In this document: one piece after another, positions 9,781 to 17,565 of the stretch
How the letters are laid out: every line of letters begins with the position of its first letter
Numbering within the stretch: position 1 is the first letter of the stretch
Source of the DNA: a virus
DNA length: 25,976 nucleotides
IMG/VR virus record: IMGVR_UViG_3300032236_001058
Location: 1-25,976 of that record
Reading direction: 5' to 3' (one strand)
Made by a program: the position numbers and the translations under genes
The notes under the pieces: generated by a model
The model's input: the letters and a program-made list of their open reading frames with translations, nothing else
Told to the model about the DNA's origin: nothing
The model's database searches: none

Positions 9781-10151
9781 TGAAAGCAATTTTAAATTTT
9801 GTAAAGGCTCATTTCAAGTTGATTCTTGAGATCGGTCTTGGACTATTTTTGCTCTATTGGATTTTGTTCTTCTTGACCCCGAAAGTCGAGATGGGAGCAG
9901 AATCTAAAAGACAAATCGATTCCTTGAACACTTACATTAAAGACGTGGAAAAGGAACAGAAAGTATTAGATGAAAAAATCGGAGGTTACAACCATGAAGT
10001 AAATCTAGTAGAGAGCAGAATAGAGAAGATAAAAACTCAGAAGGAAACAATCAAAGAAATATACCATGAAAAAATTAGTTCTGTTAATACTTATACTGAC
10101 AGCCAGCTTGACAGCTTTTTCACAAACCGCTACGGATTCAATCCCCGTTAA
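9780..10151 (+). CDS. Inner-membrane coiled-coil protein, spanin-like (i-spanin candidate)
   Basis: The product has 123 residues, with the ATG overlapping the previous stop by one base. One hydrophobic segment at about residues 13-33 has a short Lys-containing N-terminal tail, predicting an N-in anchor. Residues 42-98 are a charged coiled coil, and the C-terminus ends in a SQLDSFFTNRYGF segment. A single N-terminal membrane helix plus a periplasmic coiled coil is the layout of i-spanins (Rz type), which fuse inner and outer membranes at lysis. The last 86 bases overlap the next gene in another frame, and that gene encodes an exported protein. This also fits the Rz/Rz1 arrangement. Spanins are recognised mainly by architecture, so this is inference; a general membrane-tethered structural factor is the alternative. 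Confidence 0.5.
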   Translation: MKAILNFVKAHFKLILEIGLGLFLLYWILFFLTPKVEMGAESKRQIDSLNTYIKDVEKEQKVLDEKIGGYNHEVNLVESRIEKIKTQKETIKEIYHEKISSVNTYTDSQLDSFFTNRYGFNPR

Positions 10152-10482
10152 GAGTTTTCCAATTCCTGTCGTTAAGTTGATAGTCAAAGATCTCATGAGA
10201 GGAGATTCAGCGATCAATCTTTTACACTTGACTGAGGTGCAGTTAAAAGAAACTGAACATAAAGTAGTACTCAAAGACAGCATCATAAACACGATGACGA
10301 TCAAAGAGTTAAACTATAACAAGATCATAGATGCGGAAAGAGGTAAGTTTTCAATAATGGAGAACTACTCTAAAGATCTAGAGAATCAGTTAAGAAGAGA
10401 AAAGGTTAAAAATAAATTCACGAAAATAGTATCAGGTGGCGCTATGGCTGCTATGGCATATTTTCTCATTTTACATAAATAA
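10066..10482 (+). CDS. Exported protein with signal peptide and C-terminal hydrophobic segment, possible spanin partner
   Basis: The product has 138 residues and starts inside the previous gene (86-base overlap, different frame). Residues 1-20 form a clear signal peptide: two Lys, a Leu/Ile-rich core, then Ala-Phe-Ser-Gln, a cleavage region typical of Bacteroidota exported proteins. There is no lipobox Cys. The middle is amphipathic and helical, and residues 121-136 are a short hydrophobic segment before the final His-Lys. The overlap with a membrane coiled-coil gene suggests a two-component lysis (spanin) pair. A classical o-spanin would be a lipoprotein, so this one would have to reach the outer membrane differently, or the C-terminal segment would anchor it. 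Seen: signal peptide, C-terminal hydrophobic stretch, overlap. Inferred: lysis role. Confidence 0.5.
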   Translation: MKKLVLLILILTASLTAFSQTATDSIPVKSFPIPVVKLIVKDLMRGDSAINLLHLTEVQLKETEHKVVLKDSIINTMTIKELNYNKIIDAERGKFSIMENYSKDLENQLRREKVKNKFTKIVSGGAMAAMAYFLILHK

Positions 10483-10483
10483 C

Positions 10484-11860
10484 ATGACAAGTTCAAGGTT
10501 CATACCAATTTACGATGGAGCTCTGATAGAATATGTCTATTCGGATCCAGTCAGTCCGCTAACTTATAGCACGACTACTCTCCCAATAGAGATACTCATG
10601 GATGCATATACAGGTAACAGTTACATGTTCAATCCGATTGCATACGAGAACATCAGCCACAATATAAGAAGCAATTCAGCAGTGCCGATAGACGCTAATC
10701 TATCGACTTTCGCGTCTTTGACGACTGATAGAAGCATTTCTTATAATGATGTGGACCCTGATCTCACTCCAAATTCACAGGTCCTACAATCATTTTCACC
10801 TGCACAAAATATCGTATATGATACGGTGAAAGTGCATTTCGCAGCTGGTTTCAATTTTGATAATTTTGATGGATTCATCTTCCAAGCGAATTATCAAATG
10901 AGAGACATGGTTCGTTCTGGATTGATGTCAAGAGTCTATTTAAAAACTGACACTCCTAATTTCAACCCAAGACCTTTCATGATCGGTGAGAGATTGTACT
11001 CTACTTATATAGAATTAGACATTCCTTCTCTCAAGCACATCATCGATAATTTCTATACTCAACCGAATAATACTAACACTTTAGGTTATAAGTTGACAAG
11101 TGGAAAGGGATTCATTAAGACTAGCACGATAGATCTAACAGTCTTTGGAATTTATAAGACTACAAAGGAACAAGGATTTCCAATTTATTCTACTAAAAAC
11201 TTAAATACTGTATCTTTACCTCAGACTGATCCTTTCAATTTATTATCTGCGGTGGTCGAGCAATCAACGACTGGAGACTACTTTGAACTATACGGTGAAT
11301 ATGCGGGACAGATATTTGCAGATTTCATGGCTAGTCTAAATTCACAACCTAATGGTAATTGGGTTGTAGTACATCAGATAGACATGAAAGAACAGATAGG
11401 AACTTCTTTTGTAACTACTTCTTCTCAATCGATAACTCAAGTTGACAATTACGATCTTCCTACTATATACAGACCGGTAGTGATGAATTCTTCGATAGCA
11501 GTAAGTTTTACTATAGATTATATCTTGAGAATTATGAACAGAGACACTCAAGAGCAAATCATTAGAAATGCTTCTTTGACTTCAAGAGAAGTAGGTATCT
11601 ACGGTAGAAAACTTCAAAAGATCTATTTAGGAAAAGTACCTGAGATCGTTAAAGTCTATAATAAAGTGGTGGCTGACAATTCAAAACAGATAGTGATCGG
11701 TGGAAATACTGTCAATGTACAACAAAACCAAACGGGTCAAGTGGCTAATTCGCCGGTGACTACTCAGGTCGTAGTTAACACTGTCTTCAGAGACAGATCT
11801 ACTGTACTTGCAAAAATATCACCAGTCACCTTAACAGTAAATCAAAACACAGGTGGCTAA
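10484..11860 (+). CDS. Putative virion structural protein (458 aa)
   Basis: I place the start at the ATG at 10484, one base after the upstream stop, rather than at an in-frame ATG at 10436. The extra 16 residues from 10436 would lie inside the preceding gene's coding sequence for its hydrophobic tail. The product is soluble, with 458 residues, rich in Asn, Thr, Tyr and Ile, and has no signal peptide or membrane segment. No catalytic motif is seen. The C-terminal 70 or so residues are Val/Asn/Gln/Thr-rich. It overlaps the next gene, which starts with GTG, by 8 bases. It lies between the candidate lysis pair and coiled-coil virion proteins, upstream of a tail-tube-like gene, so a baseplate or tail component is the likely role. 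I do not recognise the family. Confidence 0.55.
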   Translation: MTSSRFIPIYDGALIEYVYSDPVSPLTYSTTTLPIEILMDAYTGNSYMFNPIAYENISHNIRSNSAVPIDANLSTFASLTTDRSISYNDVDPDLTPNSQVLQSFSPAQNIVYDTVKVHFAAGFNFDNFDGFIFQANYQMRDMVRSGLMSRVYLKTDTPNFNPRPFMIGERLYSTYIELDIPSLKHIIDNFYTQPNNTNTLGYKLTSGKGFIKTSTIDLTVFGIYKTTKEQGFPIYSTKNLNTVSLPQTDPFNLLSAVVEQSTTGDYFELYGEYAGQIFADFMASLNSQPNGNWVVVHQIDMKEQIGTSFVTTSSQSITQVDNYDLPTIYRPVVMNSSIAVSFTIDYILRIMNRDTQEQIIRNASLTSREVGIYGRKLQKIYLGKVPEIVKVYNKVVADNSKQIVIGGNTVNVQQNQTGQVANSPVTTQVVVNTVFRDRSTVLAKISPVTLTVNQNTGG

Positions 11861-13205
11861 TAGCATATCAACAAATACACTGACAACTGTCACGGCTTCT
11901 ACCTATACTTATTTAGCACAGGCCACGACACCTAACACACCGGAATATCTTCCTGGTGACGGGACTCTTGTAGTTCCAGACTTTGATAGCTATGTAATGT
12001 TTGACTTTTCTCAAAAGCTTCCAGATAATACTACGGTAGAGACTGATTTGTCTTCTGCAGGTGTGATCTATTTAACTTTTGTAGATGATCAAAGACAGGT
12101 TAAAATACCCTCTTTGGATAAAGTAGCAAATGCTAACAAGGTGATAGGACAAGTAGTATTCAAAATATCATCAGATCAAAGTTCTGCAATATTCCAACTC
12201 TCTAACAGATATTATTTTGTATCTTCTGCAGTTTCAGTGGGATCTGCAGTAGTCAATGAGACTGTCATCTATTCAGGAATTTGGCAAAAAGCAAATGAAC
12301 CTGAAAGGGTGACATATTCAGATAGGCTCAGACAGCTTAAGACTCAAGATGCCGCATCTAAAAGCACAGCGGATGCATTACAGAAAGAAGTAGATGATCT
12401 GTTAGCTCAAAAGAAAACTTATTCTGATAGATCTACAAGCCTAGACAAAATATTATCAGATCTTAAAAATCAAATAGGTTCTACTAGTGATGAAATATCT
12501 CAAATAGAGAGCAAGATAGAAAAGCAGAAAGAAGACGCACAAGCAGCAGCTGATGCTGCGGCTCAGGCTTCGGCAGATGCTAAAGCTGCCCAAGCTGAAG
12601 CAGATGCTAAAAAATCTAAGAGAAGAAAAGCAAAAGTATTAGAGAACAAACACACTTATACTTTCTGGGAAAGACTCAGCGGTATGTGGAAGAATCCTAT
12701 AGGTCTAATCGGATTTGTAGTGAATCCTTTTGTAGCAGTAGGTCAAATCGCATCAGCTGCTAGTAGTAGAAAATACAGCGTAACTTACGAATTAGAATTA
12801 GAAGATACAAAGGAGAAAGTAAAAATTAGAGGATTCAAAGCCATCTATTCAGATAGAGATAGTTTTATCAAAAATGTAGGAGTTGCGAATGCAAAAACTG
12901 GAATAGATGATTCTTGGTTCTCGATAAAAGATTCTGAAGGAGCTAGACCAGCTGCAGGAACTATCACATGGCTCGCATCTATTGAAAAGAGATTAGATCA
13001 ATTTGATTCTAAAGATCAATTTAAGACTATGGTAGGAACAGATCCAGTAATAGAACCACCAGCAGCTTACAATGATTCAGATAAGAGCGCTGCCGCATTC
13101 TATCTCGGAGGAAATGATCTATACTATTATAAGTATGTAACTTATGCTAGAGACGTAGATCCACAGAAAAAAATAACCGAGATAATCGGAGAAGTAGAAC
13201 TATAA
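11853..13205 (+). CDS. Virion-associated protein: N-terminal beta domain plus long Ala-rich coiled coil
   Basis: The product has 450 residues from a GTG at 11853, overlapping the upstream stop by 8 bases. Residues 40-145 form a beta-rich domain with the landmarks YLTF-x-D and VIYSG-x-W. Residues 155-255 are a long coiled coil ending in an Ala/Lys-rich stretch. A short hydrophobic, Gly-containing segment (about 282-303) precedes a C-terminal domain of about 145 residues. The N-terminal domain is related to that of the next gene, so the two are tandem paralogues with different tails. A beta domain on a coiled-coil stalk suggests a multimeric baseplate or fibre-attachment protein (inference). 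Function is not recognised. Confidence 0.6.
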   Translation: MANSISTNTLTTVTASTYTYLAQATTPNTPEYLPGDGTLVVPDFDSYVMFDFSQKLPDNTTVETDLSSAGVIYLTFVDDQRQVKIPSLDKVANANKVIGQVVFKISSDQSSAIFQLSNRYYFVSSAVSVGSAVVNETVIYSGIWQKANEPERVTYSDRLRQLKTQDAASKSTADALQKEVDDLLAQKKTYSDRSTSLDKILSDLKNQIGSTSDEISQIESKIEKQKEDAQAAADAAAQASADAKAAQAEADAKKSKRRKAKVLENKHTYTFWERLSGMWKNPIGLIGFVVNPFVAVGQIASAASSRKYSVTYELELEDTKEKVKIRGFKAIYSDRDSFIKNVGVANAKTGIDDSWFSIKDSEGARPAAGTITWLASIEKRLDQFDSKDQFKTMVGTDPVIEPPAAYNDSDKSAAAFYLGGNDLYYYKYVTYARDVDPQKKITEIIGEVEL

Positions 13206-13206
13206 T

Positions 13207-13974
13207 ATGGTAGACATACTAGTAAGCCCATTCGACAACTTTTTTCTCTTCACCATACAGTCTCAGGTGAACGGGTCGCAGACTGCGACTGACTTATCAA
13301 TTTATAGAGAAGCTTATCTGACTTTCAAAGATAATGACAATTATGCAGTGAGAATAAAATCTGCTCCTCTATATGGAACAGATGCGGCGACTAAAGGCGA
13401 GATCTCTTTCACGGTTCTCTCTTATGACGCACAACAAGCTAGAAAAATAAAGCAGAAGAATTTTTTAATATCAGTTATCAGAGACTATCCAGATAAAACT
13501 TCTGACGAGTCAGTGATATATTCAGGGACATGGGATCTTTTTGAAAAGAGTGCAGAACTTGAATATAACACAGTTTCGGCTGGAGTCCAAGCCAATTTAT
13601 CGCAAGATCTTGCGAATGTTGATGCTCTGACTAAACAGAAAGCTACATTAACAGCAGAAGTAGCAGCTTTACAAGATGCAGTTTCCTCAAAAGAGAGCGA
13701 AAAATCTTCTCTAGAAACAACATTAAACGCAAATTTAGCTAAGCTTTCCAGTTTAAAAACTAGCGGTCGTACAATTGATGGAATGACAAAGCCTGGACAA
13801 GGCGCACAAGCCATGCAGAACGACACTAACGCTTCTTTAGAATCTGGGCAGAAAGCAAATATTGCAAAAGTGATACCTGAAGTGGCAACACCATCGGATG
13901 TTGCGGCAAACCTCAGAAGAGGAGCTATTAACAGGACTTTCACTACAACAGACCCAAATGCTAACTTTAAATAA
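13207..13974 (+). CDS. Shorter paralogue: beta domain plus coiled coil (255 aa)
   Basis: The ATG lies one base after the preceding stop. Residues 8-110 match the N-terminal domain of the upstream 450-residue protein in layout and landmarks: an aromatic DNFFLF opening, TDLS, AYLTF-x-D, then VIYSG-x-W. Residues 118-186 are a coiled coil rich in Ala, Leu, Glu and Lys, followed by a Gly/Ala/Asn-rich tail with no fold I recognise. The stop overlaps the ATG of the tail-tube-like gene by one base. Tandem paralogues that differ after the shared domain suggest two related baseplate or fibre-connector subunits that pair with each other. That role is inferred; the shared domain can be seen directly. Confidence 0.6.
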   Translation: MVDILVSPFDNFFLFTIQSQVNGSQTATDLSIYREAYLTFKDNDNYAVRIKSAPLYGTDAATKGEISFTVLSYDAQQARKIKQKNFLISVIRDYPDKTSDESVIYSGTWDLFEKSAELEYNTVSAGVQANLSQDLANVDALTKQKATLTAEVAALQDAVSSKESEKSSLETTLNANLAKLSSLKTSGRTIDGMTKPGQGAQAMQNDTNASLESGQKANIAKVIPEVATPSDVAANLRRGAINRTFTTTDPNANFK

Positions 13975-14528
13975 TGCTACAGAGCGCCAAAAGTAACCAG
14001 TTTAGATTCAATTTCCCGAGAGCTTTCATCCCGGCAGAAATCAGTGCAAAGTATTCTAAATACATGAATAGAATACCAGGGAACATTATCAGTGATCCAC
14101 TGGAACTGATCAACTATTCAGTTCAATCTATAGTGTTACCGAGCTTTTCCTACGATCCTGTCCAACAGGTCGACAACCCAGGAGCTAAAAGACAATACAG
14201 GTCTTCTTTGCCACAAATTGAACTCTTTGCGAAAGAACTCAGAGTCAGCATGCAGGCGTTTGATGGCTGGTTCAATTACTGGCTCATGTATGAGACATTC
14301 CAGTACTACTACAATTTTGCTGAGAAGAATCCCTATCTGCCTGACGGCTTTAGACTTCAGATGATAGATGGTGAGGGTAACATATTGGTCACTATTAGAT
14401 TAGATAGAGTTCTCTTTCAGAGCGTTCCCGATCTGAATCTCAATTTCTCAACGAACACTCCTGACTTCAAAACCTTTGAGGTGGTCTTTGTCTACAATAA
14501 CTTGTGGATTGACCTCGAGTTCCAGTAA
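13974..14528 (+). CDS. Tail-tube-fold protein (gp19/gp54-like)
   Basis: The product has 184 residues, with the ATG overlapping the previous stop by one base. The order of elements matches T4 tail-tube-type proteins. An N-terminal F-x-F-x-FP strand is followed by a QSIVLPSFS segment (compare the LPAG region of gp19), then an extended loop with RQYRSSLP. A strand-helix DGWFNYWLMYETF follows (compare the W-containing helix of gp19), then a G-N-I-L-V-T-I-R-L strand, and a final FKTFEVVFVYNNLW-type strand (compare QTFEVTLALDYW). This is recognition by pattern, not by alignment score. Tail-tube proteins stack as hexameric rings; gp48 and gp54 form the first rings on the baseplate. Neighbouring baseplate-type genes favour a gp54/gp48-like role over the main tube protein. 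Confidence 0.55.
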   Translation: MLQSAKSNQFRFNFPRAFIPAEISAKYSKYMNRIPGNIISDPLELINYSVQSIVLPSFSYDPVQQVDNPGAKRQYRSSLPQIELFAKELRVSMQAFDGWFNYWLMYETFQYYYNFAEKNPYLPDGFRLQMIDGEGNILVTIRLDRVLFQSVPDLNLNFSTNTPDFKTFEVVFVYNNLWIDLEFQ

Positions 14529-14537
14529 ATATATAGA
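14527..14537 (+). promoter_or_regulatory. AAATATATAGA box in a short gene gap
   Basis: This is a short form of the box found before 2274 and 18651. Here it overlaps the upstream stop codon and lies only 2 bases before the ATG at 14540. If it is a promoter, its transcript would be leaderless or would start beyond that ATG, for example serving the in-frame ATG at 14549. It could be chance in AT-rich sequence. Confidence 0.2.
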
Positions 14538-14539
14538 AC

Positions 14540-14890
14540 ATGAAAGACATGCAAACATTCAACGAGTTCATCGGAGAAGCTTATGACCCTAACGAGATCG
14601 AGGCTCTATTGAACGAGAACGTTGATCAGAATATGATTGATGAAGCACTTGCTGCTTTCATCAAAAAAGCAAACGAAGAAGGTTATACCATCCAACAACT
14701 CCAAGAAGAACTTGCAAATGAGGGATTCATCGGATCTATATTGGGAGGTCTTACCGGATTTGCTTTAGGACAAGCAGTTGGAAGAATGGTAGCGAACGCA
14801 TTAGGTGTAGAAAAAGGACTCTTATTCGACCTCATGACTTCAAGAGTCATCGGCGCAGCTATCGGATATCACTTAGGAAAAAGAATCTAA
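14540..14890 (+). CDS. Candidate internal head protein with capsid-targeting N-terminus and glycine-zipper C-terminus
   Basis: The product has 116 residues. The N-terminus MKDMQTFNEFIGEA closely resembles the T4 internal-protein capsid-targeting sequence MKTYQEFIAEA, including the F-I-x-E-A cleavage site. An alternative ATG at 14549 would give a start that aligns directly with T4. The ATG at 14540 is preferred because it puts the two Phe at positions 7 and 10, as in the sibling genes. Possible prohead-protease sites (I/L-x-E) are at 11-13, 24-26 and 33-35. Residues 16-61 are acidic and helical. Residues 63-112 are hydrophobic with Gly spaced every 3-4 residues (glycine-zipper-like), suggesting membrane insertion. 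In T4 such proteins are packed in the capsid, trimmed and injected. The targeting call is well supported by motif; the membrane role is inferred. Confidence 0.62.
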   Translation: MKDMQTFNEFIGEAYDPNEIEALLNENVDQNMIDEALAAFIKKANEEGYTIQQLQEELANEGFIGSILGGLTGFALGQAVGRMVANALGVEKGLLFDLMTSRVIGAAIGYHLGKRI

Positions 14891-14903
14891 ACAAAACATA
14901 AAA

Positions 14904-15896
14904 ATGAAAAAACACGTCAAACTCTTCGAAGATTTCATGAGTGACAAAGAAAACTTAATGATCGCAGAGTCATTATCTTCTCCAATACTTGCTGGTATTC
15001 TTAATTTAAGATACGCAGGCAATGATCTTTTCAAATACTTCTACGGAGCATCTAAGATTCAATTGGATAAAATTCAAGATTCTGACATCATCACAGCTAC
15101 TCCAAGCGAAGCCCTCAGATGGAAAGGTGATGGAGCTATCTTCTACGTTAGCACTACAGAAAAAGAAAACCCTTACACTCCTGACAATGCTGCATGGGAC
15201 TATTCTAGCGTTTCTGTCATCCCAGCAAATACTCTTTTAGCTATCACTACAGGTGATAATAAATTCATGGGGACTGACTGGACCAAATGGAACGGAAAGA
15301 CTCTACGCACAATCGATAGAGTTAGTCAAGGTAATAGCGGAGTCGGTATCAAAAAACCAGCAAGAGGTTGGGACGCAACAGGTTTGGTAAATGCAAAGAG
15401 AATTGCAGAAGTTTCAGACGTTGCTTACATCGTTGATTTTGCTGCTTTAAGAGCTAATTATGATGCAAGAGGAATTAGAACTGATAGAGCTGCAGCTAGA
15501 AGCGGAGCAACTGCAATGATGAGCGACAAAGAGTTCAAACAACAAAACATGGCTAGATACAAAGAGATCTTAGCTACTAGATATGAGAATGATGGCGTCG
15601 ACCAAGAAGTACAAAGAGCTATCGAAAATGCAACTGCTATGATAACTGCAGGCATGAGAAAGATGGATCTTAACGGTTACGGTGAAATCAACTTCGGTAA
15701 GAATAAGAGAGGCGGACTAATTCGCATGTCAGACATTACTAACTGGATGAGCAATCTAATGAGCGATTACGAAAGATATGTTAGATATGCGAACGATTCA
15801 AAAGGGAATGATTATTACGAAAAAGAGAAAAAGACTTACGCTCTTAGTATCAAAGATAGAATTGAAAAGTTCAAAAAGAACGACATCGGTTGGTAA
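14904..15896 (+). CDS. Candidate capsid-targeted internal protein (330 aa)
   Basis: The ATG at 14904 follows an A-rich leader, 13 bases after the previous gene. The N-terminus MKKHVKLFEDF has the shared tag, one residue longer than its siblings, and an I-A-E site at residues 20-22 where a prohead protease could cut. The body is soluble and of mixed alpha/beta character. A Trp/Asp/Asn-rich part lies at 94-160. A helical part at 176-226 carries the landmarks ARGIRTDRAAARSG and FKQQNMARYKEI. I looked for an ADP-ribosyltransferase (the T4 Alt cargo enzyme) but did not find a convincing Arg...Ser-Thr-Ser...Glu-x-Glu set. Function of the mature body is unknown. Position in a run of five tagged genes supports a head-internal location. 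Confidence 0.55.
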   Translation: MKKHVKLFEDFMSDKENLMIAESLSSPILAGILNLRYAGNDLFKYFYGASKIQLDKIQDSDIITATPSEALRWKGDGAIFYVSTTEKENPYTPDNAAWDYSSVSVIPANTLLAITTGDNKFMGTDWTKWNGKTLRTIDRVSQGNSGVGIKKPARGWDATGLVNAKRIAEVSDVAYIVDFAALRANYDARGIRTDRAAARSGATAMMSDKEFKQQNMARYKEILATRYENDGVDQEVQRAIENATAMITAGMRKMDLNGYGEINFGKNKRGGLIRMSDITNWMSNLMSDYERYVRYANDSKGNDYYEKEKKTYALSIKDRIEKFKKNDIGW

Positions 15897-15910
15897 TTTA
15901 AAACAGAAAC

Positions 15911-17227
15911 ATGAAACACATAAAAGAATTTGAATCTTTCTTAGACGAGAAGATCAACGAGACAACTTATATCTTCCACGTATATCCAAGAGATGAATAC
16001 GGAGATCATATTCCGACTAAGAAGAAAGAAGTAAAAATCAATAGAGCGAGCATTGAAAGTGCAAGAGACGTTCTCTATAAGAAATATCCAAGATCAGATT
16101 TCTTTTCAGAACTCTATTCTACTTTAAACGAAAAGGAATTCTCATCTGAAGAAAGAGAAAAATTAGCAGATAAAGGTTATGCTCTTCCTGATGGAAGCTT
16201 TCCGATTGCTACAGTCGATGACTTAAAGAACGCAGTACATGCTTTCGGTAGATCAAACGATGAAGACAGAAAGAAAGTGGCTCAACATATCGCAAAAAGA
16301 GCGAAAGCATTAGGTCATGCGGATCTCATTCCTCAGACTGACATCTTCCAAAAAGCTCTTAAGGAAGATCTTGAAGATACAATGTGTCAATGCACAGGCT
16401 GTGGTGCTACTGCAGAATATGAAGCATACCAAGAAAATCCTAACATGACTTGCGACGAATGTGGTGGTTCATCATGGGCTACTTCAGTGTCAGAAGGTGC
16501 ATTTCACGTAGCTCTCTATAAAGCTAGAAACGAAGGAGCCAAAGAGTTTGAATTCAAAGGTCAGAAGTTTCCAGTTCACCCTAAGAAGGGAGAGCCTGAA
16601 ATGATCGATGAAGAAGACGAAAAGGTAGAGGAAGGTGTAGTTTCTATCAAAGGCGGTAGAATCTTAGCCAATAAAGTCCTCAATAAATTGGTGGACATGG
16701 ACATCGTTCCAGTAAAGAAAAAGTCTGAAGAAGCAATCGAAGCAATCGCTTCAGTTTTGGCTACGACTTCAATGTCTGAATCTCTTAACGAAGGCACTTA
16801 CGAAGTACATTTTTCTGATGGAGTAAGAGCTTCTAAGAAATTTAATAGTCAATCACAAGCAATTTCTTTTGCTAAGGATTTGATCAAGAATAAAAAGGGT
16901 TTGCAATTCGTAGACGTATTTGATGCAGGTTCTGGTTTCCACTCTACTGCAGATACTGATGCAATTGTTGCATGGTGGGGAGACGGTTCTTATACGGATA
17001 ACAAATCTAAGAACGATTCTAAACTTGCAGCTAAAAAGATTGAAGAATCTCTTGACGAAGCGATGGTACAAGTCGCAGGCAAAAACAAGCCTTCAGGTGC
17101 ACAGGTTCTTGCTATGGTTATCATCGATCACATGATTGAGAATGGCTACTTAAAACCAGGAGCTGATAAAGTCAAGAAGGAACTCACAATGGATCTACAG
17201 AAATTAATCATGGACAGCACGTTCTAA
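15911..17227 (+). CDS. Candidate capsid-targeted multidomain protein with zinc ribbon and DUF6582-like segment
   Basis: The product has 438 residues. The N-terminus MKHIKEFESFLDE carries the shared tag, with L-D-E at 11-13 and I-N-E at 15-17 as possible protease sites. Residues 88-141 (ALPDGSFPIA...DLKNAVHAFGR...HIAKRAKALG) match the DUF6582 pattern found in phage head proteins. Residues 157-185 form a zinc-ribbon-like module: Cys159/161 and 164, then Cys181 and 184. Further I/L-x-E sites occur at 72-74, 232-234, 292-294 and 381-383, mostly between compact segments, so the protein may be cut into several pieces. The 298-385 segment contains an AWWGDGS motif. It sits in the run of tagged genes. 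Tag and domain landmarks are visible; multi-site processing is inference. A free-standing virion protein is possible. Confidence 0.55.
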   Translation: MKHIKEFESFLDEKINETTYIFHVYPRDEYGDHIPTKKKEVKINRASIESARDVLYKKYPRSDFFSELYSTLNEKEFSSEEREKLADKGYALPDGSFPIATVDDLKNAVHAFGRSNDEDRKKVAQHIAKRAKALGHADLIPQTDIFQKALKEDLEDTMCQCTGCGATAEYEAYQENPNMTCDECGGSSWATSVSEGAFHVALYKARNEGAKEFEFKGQKFPVHPKKGEPEMIDEEDEKVEEGVVSIKGGRILANKVLNKLVDMDIVPVKKKSEEAIEAIASVLATTSMSESLNEGTYEVHFSDGVRASKKFNSQSQAISFAKDLIKNKKGLQFVDVFDAGSGFHSTADTDAIVAWWGDGSYTDNKSKNDSKLAAKKIEESLDEAMVQVAGKNKPSGAQVLAMVIIDHMIENGYLKPGADKVKKELTMDLQKLIMDSTF

Positions 17228-17238
17228 AAATCACAATC

Positions 17239-17565
17239 ATGAAATACGTAAAATTATTCGAAGACTTTGTAAAGATTATCGATAGCAAAAAAATGTCGAA
17301 GCGAGCTTTTTTAGAAGAATTAAAAAAGACAAAAAAAGGCGACTTGATTAAAATAATTCGTAAAGATGGTGCACTTTGGCATGAAACGATTGTATATGGT
17401 ACGTATGTACTTTCAGCTAGAGATTGGGAGGTTAGCGGAAATACAACTATAGGCCCTGCTTGTACAGATTTTCAGACCCGAGGTCTCTCTAACTATTATC
17501 AAGATTTTTGGTCAATGATGCTGAACGATGAATTTCAAATACAAATCATAAAAAAGGACAAATAA
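17239..17565 (+). CDS. Candidate capsid-targeted small protein (108 aa)
   Basis: The N-terminus MKYVKLFEDFVKI is almost the same as that of the next gene. The first 36 coding bases differ at only four positions, with 19 identical in a row, but the rest of the two proteins is unrelated. After the tag there is a basic helix with many Lys (17-40). A compact beta-like region with conserved-looking Trp and Tyr residues follows. No I/L-x-E site occurs close to the tag; the first is L-E-E near residue 27. The stop overlaps the next ATG by one base. Function after the tag is unknown. Head loading is inferred from the tag and neighbours. Confidence 0.5.
   Translation: MKYVKLFEDFVKIIDSKKMSKRAFLEELKKTKKGDLIKIIRKDGALWHETIVYGTYVLSARDWEVSGNTTIGPACTDFQTRGLSNYYQDFWSMMLNDEFQIQIIKKDK

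Noticed and set aside
10436-10483. Upstream in-frame ATG giving the 458-residue virion protein 16 more residues
   Set aside because: The extra segment is the out-of-frame reading of the hydrophobic tail of the preceding gene. The ATG at 10484, one base after that gene's stop, fits the packing of neighbours better.
13485-13943. Open frame of 152 codons on the minus strand
   Set aside because: It lies wholly inside the 255-residue virion gene, all other genes are on the + strand, and it has no leader or recognisable motif. The length is explained by the coding bias of the + strand gene.
14904-15896. Possible Alt-like ADP-ribosyltransferase, because T4 Alt is also a tagged head protein
   Set aside because: No convincing Arg, Ser-Thr-Ser and Glu-x-Glu set could be found in order, so the enzymatic call is not supported.
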